A stretch of 64,000 nt of DNA from Hirschia sp964342355 (lineage in GTDB: Bacteria > Pseudomonadota > Alphaproteobacteria > Caulobacterales > Hyphomonadaceae): contig CAYFFG010000002.1 of assembly GCA_964342355.1 (NCBI GenBank), positions 62,001 through 126,000 on the forward strand, written 5' to 3'. The position numbers and the translations under genes are program-made. The notes below the pieces were generated by a model that saw only the letters and a list, made by a program, of their open reading frames with translations, did not search any database and was not told the DNA's origin. Each line of letters starts with the position of its first letter. Position 1 is the first letter of the stretch. Below, one piece after another: positions 25,684-34,602 of the stretch.

Positions 25684-27725
25684 TAGAAGCGGCGCGTATT
25701 AGTTTCGATCCTTTAATTCCCTGGTTCTGGTTCTGGATCAGTGTTGCAGACGCTATGACGCTGTGGCTGATCTATCTGGTCCTTGGAGGTCGCGCATGGC
25801 TGACTCGTGGCCTGTGTCTTGGCATACTCATGCTCGCATTATCCAACCCTCTTTATATCAAGGAACAACGCGAAGCTCTTTCTGACATTGTCGCTGTTGT
25901 GTTGGACAAATCGGAAAGCATGCGTTTTGGAACCCGGGAACAGGCGGCCAATGCTGTATTTGATGCCGTAAACAGCAAGCTCGGCAACATACAAGGATTG
26001 GAAGTTCGCTATGCAGAAACAAATTCTGGCGCGGACGGAACTGACCTATATCGCGCCTTGAACACAGCATTATCAGATGCGCCGCGCGAACGTATTGCTG
26101 GTTCAATCATTATCACCGACGGTCAAATCCATGATTTCCCGACGGAAGCAGACGATACAGCCCCCCTAGGCCCTATTCACGGATTAATTGTGGGTGCCGA
26201 TGACGAACAAGACAGGCGTATAGAAATCGTCTCCACACCAAATTTCGGTATAGTTGGAGAGACAGCTGAAATATCAGTACGCGTTGAGGATAACAGCACT
26301 CAACTTACACCTGTCGCAGTCTACATTAACGGCGAACAGCATACGTCGCGCCTCATCAGATCCGGTCGAGACGAAGTGTTCCGCTTTGAAATCCCGCGCC
26401 GCGGCCCCAATCTGATCATGGTGGAAACACCTGCAGGCCCCAATGAATTGACGCTTGCTAATAACCGCACAGCATCCAACATTACAGGCGTGCGTGACAG
26501 GTTACGTGTTCTACTTGTGACTGGCGAACCGCATGCAGGCGCACGGGTCTGGCGCGATCTCCTGAAAGCTGATCCGTCTGTTGATCTCGTTCACTTCACG
26601 ATCTTACGTCCCCCGCATAAACTGGACCCGACCCCAATCGAAGAATTGGCGCTTATCTCGTTTCCAACGCACGAATTGTTTGTTGAGAAACTAAACGATT
26701 TTGACCTTGTCATTTTCGATCGCTATCGCCGTATCAATGTCCTGCCAATGACCTATTTTGATCGACTGGCGCGGTATGTCGCGGATGGCGGTGCGTTATT
26801 GGTCGCAACAGGTCCTCCCTACGCCCAATCGGCATCCATATACCGCACACCGCTTGCGGGCATTTTGCCGGCCCAGCCCAACGGACAGTTGGTGGATCGC
26901 GCTTTCAACGTACAACGCACTGCATTAGGCGAACGTCACACAGTCACCGCCAATCTTGAAAACCAAAATGAGTGGGGACGTTGGCAACGTTATGTGCCCG
27001 CACGCGCAGTTTCTGGTGAAACACTGCTAGAAACGGATACAGGTTCTCCATTGCTTGTCATGGATCGGGTCGAAGATGGGCGTGTTGCTGTCCTGCTTTC
27101 CGATCAGCTCTGGATGTGGGCGCGCAATGTCTACGACGGAGGTCCATATGCGGAACTTGTCCGCCGCACCGCTCATTGGTTGATGAAAGAACCTGAACTG
27201 GAAGAGGAACTGCTCAATCTGTCAGTGGTTGACGGCGAACTTCAGGCAACTCTTCGAACACTGAGTAACAAAGCTGCACGCCTTGAAATCACTGATCCTG
27301 ACGGCGTACGCGTTACTGCGGAATGGGAAACGGTCGAACCTGGCGTTTTTGAAGCAAAATCACCGGCAGATAAACTAGGCCTCTATTCCGCTCAAACTGG
27401 CCGCGTTAGCGCTGTTGTCCTTAATGGCCCCGCCAATCCTCGCGAATACGAGGATGTGCGCTCCACCACAGAAATTGTACAACCGGTGTCTGACGTCGGC
27501 AAAGGTGGAGTTTTTCGAGTTGGCGCAAACAAGAACATCACACTGCCGGACATTCGAAGAATTGGCGAAACCGGCGCAGCGTCTGGAAACAATTGGGCTG
27601 GTCTGCGGCGTCGCAACGCTTACGCTGTCAGGGCTTCAGAGGCTACGCCGCTCATTCCCGGTTGGACAGGCATGTTAGCGGCGATTACGTTTATGATGCT
27701 GATGTGGCGCCGCGAGGGACGCTAA
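25680..27725 (+). CDS. vWA-like membrane protein of the MoxR cluster
   Basis: 681 residues. Two N-terminal membrane segments (about 13-35 and 40-58) are followed by a vWA-like domain with a MIDAS-type motif VVLDKSESMRFG, then beta-rich Ig-like segments, a class I glutamine amidotransferase-like region (DLVIFDRYRRINVLP, YVADGGALLVATG) and a C-terminal membrane helix (about 655-675). It starts at an ATGA overlap with the upstream gene. No enzymatic Cys triad is evident, so the amidotransferase fold is probably structural. The 3' end overlaps the convergent GNAT gene by 35 bases. Function is unknown. Confidence 0.85.
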   Translation: MIEAARISFDPLIPWFWFWISVADAMTLWLIYLVLGGRAWLTRGLCLGILMLALSNPLYIKEQREALSDIVAVVLDKSESMRFGTREQAANAVFDAVNSKLGNIQGLEVRYAETNSGADGTDLYRALNTALSDAPRERIAGSIIITDGQIHDFPTEADDTAPLGPIHGLIVGADDEQDRRIEIVSTPNFGIVGETAEISVRVEDNSTQLTPVAVYINGEQHTSRLIRSGRDEVFRFEIPRRGPNLIMVETPAGPNELTLANNRTASNITGVRDRLRVLLVTGEPHAGARVWRDLLKADPSVDLVHFTILRPPHKLDPTPIEELALISFPTHELFVEKLNDFDLVIFDRYRRINVLPMTYFDRLARYVADGGALLVATGPPYAQSASIYRTPLAGILPAQPNGQLVDRAFNVQRTALGERHTVTANLENQNEWGRWQRYVPARAVSGETLLETDTGSPLLVMDRVEDGRVAVLLSDQLWMWARNVYDGGPYAELVRRTAHWLMKEPELEEELLNLSVVDGELQATLRTLSNKAARLEITDPDGVRVTAEWETVEPGVFEAKSPADKLGLYSAQTGRVSAVVLNGPANPREYEDVRSTTEIVQPVSDVGKGGVFRVGANKNITLPDIRRIGETGAASGNNWAGLRRRNAYAVRASEATPLIPGWTGMLAAITFMMLMWRREGR

Positions 27726-28245
27726 GCGCTCCGGGCGTAGGTAGCTCTCCCTCAGGCAATAGTGTGCGCATCAACAACCGTCCTTCAGGGATGTGTCCCG
27801 GCGCCGGATAGTCGCTGCTTTTGCAGGGAACAAAACCTATTTTGCCAAAATATGGCGCATCACCAATGAGCACCGCATGAGAAAAGCCTTGCTCCTTTGC
27901 TGACTGAAGACAAACATTCGTCATCTCAAGCCCGAGCGCGCCGCCCCTGAAGGTCTTATCAACAGCGACAGGTCCCACGAATACAGCGCTCACTTCTCCC
28001 CCCACAGCCAATGGCCACAAGCGTACCGCGGCAACAATGTCTCCCCCCTCATCCATCACGACGCGACTGCAATCCAACAACAGAGAATTGCCTTCCCTCA
28101 AGCGCTCAGCCGTCCGCGCAAAACGTCCCGGACCAAACACACGATCATAAAGGCGCTCAACTCCTTCCGCATGTGCTGACGTTTCAACATGATAGGTTGG
28201 CGCTTGAATCCAACCATTCTGATTGGCGGAGGTTTCGGATGACAT
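27691..28245 (-). CDS. GNAT family N-acetyltransferase
   Basis: Acetyl-CoA-dependent acyltransferase of the GNAT fold, 184 residues from the ATG at 28245 (MSSETSANQNGWIQAPTYHV). The acetyl-CoA-binding region reads VGPVAVDKTFRGGALGLEM, followed by YFGKIGFVP. It resembles the YhbS-like subgroup; the substrate is unknown. A TTG 14 codons upstream is also in frame. The 3' end overlaps the vWA-like gene by 35 bases in convergent orientation. Confidence 0.85.
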   Translation of the reverse strand: MSSETSANQNGWIQAPTYHVETSAHAEGVERLYDRVFGPGRFARTAERLREGNSLLLDCSRVVMDEGGDIVAAVRLWPLAVGGEVSAVFVGPVAVDKTFRGGALGLEMTNVCLQSAKEQGFSHAVLIGDAPYFGKIGFVPCKSSDYPAPGHIPEGRLLMRTLLPEGELPTPGALSVPRGATSAS

Positions 28246-28537
28246 GGAAGAAAGTACCTGGGTTAAGGCAGTAATTATAAGTAACAACGAGCCACGCTAG
28301 AACATGTGCGAGCGGGATATCCGCTAAAATCAATCGGCTATCGTCGTTCCATCGCCATCAGGATCATTCCCTAAAATCTCCAGGCGCACGTCCTGTAAAA
28401 TGTCTGGCGCGTCGTTTATTGCGAGCATCACAAAAAGTCAAAAGATTTTCTTTGGTTCTAATCAGTAAAGCTTTGCACAATTTGAAAATACGCTAAAAAT
28501 ACCTCAGCACTTACTATACAAGAAAATCTGTTTTTTC

Positions 28538-29908
28538 ATGACGTTACCTGTCTACATTCAACAAGACACCGCTCCCACAACACCCATTTCTGACACGTTT
28601 TCAGATCTGGATTCCATACAAACAATGGCAATAGAAAAAAGCAAAGCATTGTTGGAATGGGTCAATAATGTCCTTTTGCAGCCTGCCAGTCTTGTTCAGG
28701 TCGGTCTTATCGTCGGTGTTTTGATTGTCGGGATGATCCTTGCGCCTGTTGCGCGCAAATGGGTTCTGACTGGAGTCAGTTTCGCTCCAGAAAGGTTTTC
28801 AGCGAAATTAGGCGCACCATTAGGTGACCTCACTCGACCAATGTTGTGGATGCTGGGGCTTTGGATTGGTCAAGCGGCGTTAGAAGGCGCTGGCGAACCG
28901 GCAACTTTTGTTCGCCTTGCAACGTCACTTGCAACAGCATGGGTTATTATCCGCACAGCGACACTAATCGTTCCCCCCGAATACCGCAAACCAGTCGCCT
29001 GGCTCGCATGGATTGTCGCCGGGTTGAATGTGTTTGGTTATCTGGAGCCAACATTGGCATGGCTCAATGATAACGGCATCCCCTTCGGTGATCAGAAAAT
29101 CACTCTGCCTTTTGTCCTGCGCGCAATCATTTTCTCGGCCATCTTCATTTATGCGGCGACATGGTTATCTCGCCAGCTAAGGACACGGATCGACAAACTG
29201 CCACGGGTCGAACCGTCTATTCGTGTTCTGATTTCCAATGCGACACATGTCGGACTGTTCATAGCAGCTGGCATACTTGCGTTGACCTCTCTTGGTGTCC
29301 CGTTAGGCGGCCTTGCCGTACTTGGAGGCGCGCTCGGTGTCGGACTTGGTTTCGGCATGCAGCAAATCGTCGCCAACTTTGTGTCTGGGGTAATTCTCTT
29401 AACTGACCGATCGATCAAACCGGATGATGTGATTGAAGTGGACGAAACTTATGGCGTCGTGAAATCACTCGGTCTTCGGTATGCGTCTGTTATTACGCGC
29501 GACGGGAAAGAACATCTCATTCCAAACGAACAGCTTGTGACAAACAAAGTGGTCAACTGGAGTTACTCAGACAACAAGGTCCGCATCAAACGGCGCTTGC
29601 GCGTTGAATATGAAACAGACCTTAAACTTGCTTGTGATCTGGTTGTTCAGGGGGCTAGCGCTGTTAACAGAGTCCTTAAAAACCCTGCGCCGAAATGCTT
29701 GGTGATGGAATTTGGCGACGAAGCCGTGGAGATAGAAGCCCGTTTCTGGATAAACGACCCCCAGAACGGCATTAACAATGTCGGGTCTGATGTGATGTTA
29801 TCTGTCTGGGCACTGTTCCAGGAACACGGAATAGACATTCCGCTGCGCCAGGAAGAAATACTGATACAGCCCGGTTCTGTGCTCGAAGTCAAAATGGCGA
29901 AAGATTAG
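28538..29908 (+). CDS. MscS-family mechanosensitive channel
   Basis: Small-conductance mechanosensitive channel family, 456 residues. Five or so N-terminal hydrophobic segments lead to the pore helix GGALGVGLGFGMQQIVANFV, then the beta domain GVILLTDRSIKPDDVIEVD, and a soluble vestibule domain (LIPNEQLVTNKVVNWSYSD). It is larger than E. coli MscS (286 residues) because of extra N-terminal helices. Such channels release osmolytes on hypo-osmotic shock. The stop codon overlaps the convergent TPR gene by four bases. The 250 bases upstream hold no clear gene. Confidence 0.92.
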   Translation: MTLPVYIQQDTAPTTPISDTFSDLDSIQTMAIEKSKALLEWVNNVLLQPASLVQVGLIVGVLIVGMILAPVARKWVLTGVSFAPERFSAKLGAPLGDLTRPMLWMLGLWIGQAALEGAGEPATFVRLATSLATAWVIIRTATLIVPPEYRKPVAWLAWIVAGLNVFGYLEPTLAWLNDNGIPFGDQKITLPFVLRAIIFSAIFIYAATWLSRQLRTRIDKLPRVEPSIRVLISNATHVGLFIAAGILALTSLGVPLGGLAVLGGALGVGLGFGMQQIVANFVSGVILLTDRSIKPDDVIEVDETYGVVKSLGLRYASVITRDGKEHLIPNEQLVTNKVVNWSYSDNKVRIKRRLRVEYETDLKLACDLVVQGASAVNRVLKNPAPKCLVMEFGDEAVEIEARFWINDPQNGINNVGSDVMLSVWALFQEHGIDIPLRQEEILIQPGSVLEVKMAKD

Positions 29909-32900
29909 CTCTCGCCTTCTGCATCAAACCGCTTTTTCAGGCTGGAAGCAAAAGCATCCACACGCGGTGCGTCTGCAAGACGACGGACCGCTTCTGAGAG
30001 CGCCGCACCTGTGATGTCTGTTTGTGACGTTATCAGTTCGAAACTCTGCTCGTTGGCTGTGCCTTCAAACAGGTTTGAATACCCGTCGTTTAGTTGGGCC
30101 AGTAGACCCATCTGCTTAGCCATGCGAGCGGCAATCGCCGTTTTAAGCGCAAGGTCTGCATCGCGTTGTGTCGCTGACGCCGCTTGCGGCAGCATGGAAG
30201 CAAGAGCTGTGGACGCTTTTTGCCATTGCTCGCTATTCCAGTAAGCATCGGCACGGATAGACGCCGCTTCCAGACCCTCTACTCCCTCCAGCAACTCAAT
30301 GGCATGATCATGCCGGCCCATATCGCGATAAGCGGCCGCCTCAAGCAATCGCCGCTGAAGCGCAAGCGCCTTTGGCAAACGAGGTTGGCGCGATACAGCG
30401 ATCGCAGCTAATGCACGATCCGGTTGGCGGTCCATAAGATAGATGGAGGCAAGATCAACTGCAATGACAGCTTTACCTTGTCCTCTGACCCGGCTTTCAA
30501 CCTGGTGCTGAAGCAACTCTGTTGCAGGGTCCAGCAAATCGAAGGCGACGAGACGACGCGCTAGTTTCCGGATCATCCGGTCACCATCAGGACCAATAGG
30601 GGTAAGTCCTTTGAACTCATAAAACAGCGCAAGCGCCTGAATAGGATCTAAGCGTTCAGCCTCGCCCTCAAGGTAGAGACGCCTGAAATAGTCCACTAGC
30701 CGCAGACGAAGTTCTCGGGCGCCCGGCGCATTCGGATCACGTATTGCCCCAGTCTGCACAAGCAACAGCGCCTCTCTAAAACGCCCAAGGCGCATATACT
30801 GGTCCGCCAGAATGCCAACGGTCGCCATTTCGGTGTCATCACCACGCCACCGAAACCGCAATGCTTCCAACTCGTCAGCAGCTTCGCTCGGCGCGATATC
30901 GCCCATCCGAACCCCTAGGTCCAGACGGCGCAATTCCGCCTTAACAGCAACCGGCTCGCTCGCATCCTGGGTGAGCGAGATGTATCTCTTGTAGGCAAGT
31001 TCGGTATCGCCCTGGATCTCCGATAACCGCGCCAGGATCAACGTCCCCTCTTCGGAGGGTTCAGTATATGAAGATCCGGCCGCACGTTCCGCCATTTGTC
31101 TTGCGCGGTCCATCTCACCTGCGCGCAATGCCGCTTCAGCCGCAACGGCATAAAAACGCGACGCCCAGCGCGAAGAATAAGCAAAGATAAGTTCTTCACC
31201 TTGACTGAAAAAGTCGTTCGCGCGCTCCCACTGCCCCATGCGAGCGGCTGTCAGACCACGCCAGATAAAAGCGGACTTGTCACCGCGCAATGCGCCTTTG
31301 GACAGGTCATCTTCTGCAAGCTCGTAGCGCTCCAGCATGACATTGGAAGCTGCGCGCAACGACAGAAAAGCAGCGTCTTGCTCCAGCAAAGGACGCCCAT
31401 CCAGCGCAGTGTCAAGGACACCCATGGCTTCTGCGCCCAGATCATGACCGATATAAAACCTTGCAAGATCCATCAGGACTTCAGCACCGGCTTTTGACGC
31501 AAAATCTCTTTCGGCTGCTGCGCGCGCTAGCTGAGACTGGCGCACAAAAAAGGCGTTTCCCATGGTGCCGCCCCAGGCGTCGAAATCAATGAACCCGGGC
31601 GTCGGCGTATCTGTTTTCAACGATTGATAAGCGGACACTGTCTGAGCATTTGCAGCAGAAATGGCCATGCCTTTGGAGGCGTTAATGATGACGGTTTCTT
31701 CGTCCAGCATCAATGTGACATCGTCAGCATGCGGAATGACTGCCAAACCATGCGCTGTTGCCGGCATTTCCGCCTCCACAAACATGCGAGGTGTTGTAGA
31801 CGCAATCGAAGGCCCAAAGGCAATCACCGCACCGATTTCATCTCCCACAACAGGATCTTCAAACCAGACGACCCCTGCGGCCCCGATAAGTTGCGTTTGT
31901 ATGCTACGACGCCCTGTCTCAGACACTTCTCGCGCGGGCTTCAGAAAGCGAGAAGGCTGAACCGCCGCTGGCGCAAAGTCGATCGTCCAAGTTGATTCGT
32001 CAGATCGCGCGGATGGCACCATGCCTTCTGGCGCTTCCACACGGAGCAACACCGCACTGTCCTTGCGGATGACGTCAATTTTATAGCGAACCGGCAGATT
32101 TTCTTTGTTGAAAGTAATATCCGCATCCGCGCCAAAAATGACCCAAGTTGCTGGCGGCCGCGCAAAGACCGCTGCCGGCGCAGGAGAAAAGAACGGCACA
32201 GTCAGTCTGAGGCTTTCAGGCGTTGACTGGATCTTTGCTTTAACAACACCATCAGGCGGTGCGGGCGTTGCCCATCCGCTGCGATAAAAGCTCTCACGTG
32301 ATCCTGGCTCGTGCTCAATGACGCCTTCATCAACAGGTTCTGGCCGCAAGTCCACAGGCCCAGCCGTTTCAGGCTTACCAATCTCACGCGATAATCCAAT
32401 TGCGTTTGTTGACGATCCAAAGGTTACCTTTTCAGGCGCCTCCAACGGCTCAGAGGCAATCGCATCTGATACATTTGCAAGATCCGAAGCGTCATCTGCA
32501 AGTGGAAGGTCCCGAACACCTTTTGCCGCTTCTGCTGCGGCTTCAGCCGCAGCCGCGGCGTCTTTTGCAGCTTGTTGCAGCGCGTTCTCTCGCGCAATGC
32601 GCGCTTCTTCTAACGCGCGTTTAGCTTCTTCACGCTGCCGTTCAATTTCCTTGGCGCGATCAATCGCCGCTTGCGACGCTAAATCCAGAATAACAGAATT
32701 GCCATCTCGATAGATGGTTGTAGCGACACGGGTATCCAATTCGAAATTGAACAGCATGCCCTTGTCGTCGTTCTCAAATGTGACAGTCTTTACAAACGGC
32801 GGCGGCTCAATACGCAAACGTGCGACATCTGGCTCTGCGCGACGATTGAACTTAAGACTCAACACCTTGTCAGTGTTCGTTTCTTCAAATTCGACTTCTT

Positions 32901-33495
32901 CCGGCCAGTAAAACGCAATACGTGATCGTCCGCCTGCGTCAGACGCACGAACTTCAAGGCCGTTGACAAAATCGACCGGCGGAGGAATTTCCGCGATGCG
33001 CTTAGCTTCTTCAGCCGCCTCACGAATCGCAACCAAAGGCGACACCACATCAGGCGGATCCGTTTCATCATCCTCCAGCAATAGGTCGATGGCTGACAGA
33101 TCAATAGATTGAGACAGATGAAGACGCGTATGTTGTTCTCGTAACGCAAAACGAGCGGTTTGTTGATCTGGATCCAGGCGCGCTAGCGCCACCCAATTCG
33201 GCAATGCTTCAAGGATGGCGTCCAGATTTATTTCAACTGGCTCTGGGAATGTCATCACCAGAACGCGACTATCAACCGTGGCTTCGATTTTGGGATGGCT
33301 TTCATCCCCGTCCGCCCACTTTGCCACAAAGCGCGCGTAACCACTTTCTTCTTCGGCTCTGAGCTCAAGCGCACGCTGCGCCCATGCGTCCTGCCCCACA
33401 AAAGGTTGCATGACGCCAGCAGCGCCTAACCCTAATAGAGCGCGCTTGACTGTTAGCCTGAAGACGGCGGGTTTATGCGGCGTGTCTGATGTCAA
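29905..33495 (-). CDS. large exported TPR protein of the fliL-fliM operon
   Basis: 1196 residues; not matched to a named family. A signal-like N-terminus (RLTVKRALLGLGAAGVMQPF, AXA site near 39) predicts export. Beta-rich AMIN-like segments follow, with an Ala/Glu/Lys coiled coil at about 272-325 (IERQREEAKRALEEARIARE). A second beta-rich part covers about 400-620. The C-terminal half (about 650-1150) is helical with TPR-like repeats. It overlaps the MotE-like gene by four bases (ATGA), so it belongs to the fliL-fliM operon. I recall a TPR protein at this place in Caulobacter relatives, so a motor or stator role is an inference. Confidence 0.85.
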   Translation of the reverse strand: MTSDTPHKPAVFRLTVKRALLGLGAAGVMQPFVGQDAWAQRALELRAEEESGYARFVAKWADGDESHPKIEATVDSRVLVMTFPEPVEINLDAILEALPNWVALARLDPDQQTARFALREQHTRLHLSQSIDLSAIDLLLEDDETDPPDVVSPLVAIREAAEEAKRIAEIPPPVDFVNGLEVRASDAGGRSRIAFYWPEEVEFEETNTDKVLSLKFNRRAEPDVARLRIEPPPFVKTVTFENDDKGMLFNFELDTRVATTIYRDGNSVILDLASQAAIDRAKEIERQREEAKRALEEARIARENALQQAAKDAAAAAEAAAEAAKGVRDLPLADDASDLANVSDAIASEPLEAPEKVTFGSSTNAIGLSREIGKPETAGPVDLRPEPVDEGVIEHEPGSRESFYRSGWATPAPPDGVVKAKIQSTPESLRLTVPFFSPAPAAVFARPPATWVIFGADADITFNKENLPVRYKIDVIRKDSAVLLRVEAPEGMVPSARSDESTWTIDFAPAAVQPSRFLKPAREVSETGRRSIQTQLIGAAGVVWFEDPVVGDEIGAVIAFGPSIASTTPRMFVEAEMPATAHGLAVIPHADDVTLMLDEETVIINASKGMAISAANAQTVSAYQSLKTDTPTPGFIDFDAWGGTMGNAFFVRQSQLARAAAERDFASKAGAEVLMDLARFYIGHDLGAEAMGVLDTALDGRPLLEQDAAFLSLRAASNVMLERYELAEDDLSKGALRGDKSAFIWRGLTAARMGQWERANDFFSQGEELIFAYSSRWASRFYAVAAEAALRAGEMDRARQMAERAAGSSYTEPSEEGTLILARLSEIQGDTELAYKRYISLTQDASEPVAVKAELRRLDLGVRMGDIAPSEAADELEALRFRWRGDDTEMATVGILADQYMRLGRFREALLLVQTGAIRDPNAPGARELRLRLVDYFRRLYLEGEAERLDPIQALALFYEFKGLTPIGPDGDRMIRKLARRLVAFDLLDPATELLQHQVESRVRGQGKAVIAVDLASIYLMDRQPDRALAAIAVSRQPRLPKALALQRRLLEAAAYRDMGRHDHAIELLEGVEGLEAASIRADAYWNSEQWQKASTALASMLPQAASATQRDADLALKTAIAARMAKQMGLLAQLNDGYSNLFEGTANEQSFELITSQTDITGAALSEAVRRLADAPRVDAFASSLKKRFDAEGES

Positions 33496-34259
33496 CTGGC
33501 GTTTGCTCTTGCTAATACCTCTTCAGCGTCTCCTGGCGGTGCGGCGCGGTCCGCCAACAAGCGTGTGAGTTGTTGTGCGCGCTCCGAAGACATGTTCGAC
33601 ATGACAGCTGCCAGATTCGCATGTTTCATCCGCATCGAAACAGACAACAACACATCATTGTCTAACGTATTGAATATGCGTGCGGCATCTTTCGGCTTCA
33701 TGGATTCATAGACTTTCACCAGTCCGTCCATCCGCTCATCACGCTTAACTTCCATCGCGTCCAATAATGACTGAACACCTGCTTCTAATTCTTTAAGTTC
33801 GGTGATCTGATCATCCAGACGCAGTTCCGCTGCGGCGGCTAACTGTTCGCGCGTATCAAGTTCGGCTGCGCGATCTTCAAGCACCTGGCGACGGTCCGCC
33901 AGTGAGCGCAGAACCTGTATTTCATACTGAGACAAACCAGTTTCCGCAGAGAAATCCGGGGAAGCAAGACAGGCGTCGCCATCCGTTCGGTCTTCTTCAG
34001 CCTGTCCATCGCCACGCACGGTTTCGTAGCCATAGTTGGCGTCCATCACACCGCCCTCGTCATGGGCGTCAAACGCATCAACGTCAGGGGCATGACTATC
34101 GTCTTGCGCCATAACATCCGCGTCTTCATCGCCATGGTCCGTTTCGTGTTCTGGTTCCGGCGCACCAACCGCCGCTTCAGCAATATCAATCGCCTTGAAT
34201 GCGAAAGATCCAAGCGAAACCGCTATCAGGGCTGGCATAAGTCGTATGGACTGGCTCAT
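33492..34259 (-). CDS. MotE-like flagellar motor protein
   Basis: 255 residues from the ATG at 34259 (MSQSIRLMPALIAVSLGSFA). An N-terminal signal or anchor is followed by an acidic, His/Asp-rich linker, a coiled coil (RQVLEDRAAELDTREQLAAA) and an MgtE-N-like helical domain (YESMKPKDAARIFNTLDND, VMSNMSSERAQQLTRLL). This is the layout of MotE/FliK-linked periplasmic motor chaperones that support MotC in rhizobia. The longer frame to 34484 overlaps the DUF6468 gene and lacks support. It overlaps the TPR gene by four bases downstream. Confidence 0.82.
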   Translation of the reverse strand: MSQSIRLMPALIAVSLGSFAFKAIDIAEAAVGAPEPEHETDHGDEDADVMAQDDSHAPDVDAFDAHDEGGVMDANYGYETVRGDGQAEEDRTDGDACLASPDFSAETGLSQYEIQVLRSLADRRQVLEDRAAELDTREQLAAAAELRLDDQITELKELEAGVQSLLDAMEVKRDERMDGLVKVYESMKPKDAARIFNTLDNDVLLSVSMRMKHANLAAVMSNMSSERAQQLTRLLADRAAPPGDAEEVLARANAS

Positions 34260-34278
34260 TTTCGTATGCTTTCCCTGT

Positions 34279-34602
34279 TTAGAAACTTGTTCGGCGGCGA
34301 AGGCCTGCATCAGCCGAACTGATACCAGCGTTTTCTTGTCCGCGTTTATGAAGCGCGCGCGCTTCATCGATCTGCAACTGAAGTCTGGAACCAGCTTCCG
34401 CAGCGTTCGACTTAAGCCCTGCGATTGTGCTTTCCGCTTGCTGAATGGTCTGTGCGAGTTCCTTTGTCGCTTCCAACATGCCATCGCGGTCCGACTTTAA
34501 CGCTTTCAAGCGCACATCTAATCGCCAGAAATAAGCGATAGCGATAACCAGCAGCAACGCGAGAAACACATCGACTACGATTGATGGCGTCAGCGTTATC
34601 AT
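34279..34602 (-). CDS. DUF6468 flagellar-operon protein
   Basis: 107 residues. One N-terminal membrane helix (about 7-24) is followed by a coiled coil (ATKELAQTIQQAESTIAGLK) and a short basic tail. It matches my recollection of the DUF6468 family, which sits between fliM and the MotE-like gene in Caulobacter relatives. Its ATG overlaps the fliM stop codon (ATGA), implying translational coupling. Function is unknown, but the position argues for the motor or basal body. Confidence 0.8.
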   Translation of the reverse strand: MITLTPSIVVDVFLALLLVIAIAYFWRLDVRLKALKSDRDGMLEATKELAQTIQQAESTIAGLKSNAAEAGSRLQLQIDEARALHKRGQENAGISSADAGLRRRTSF

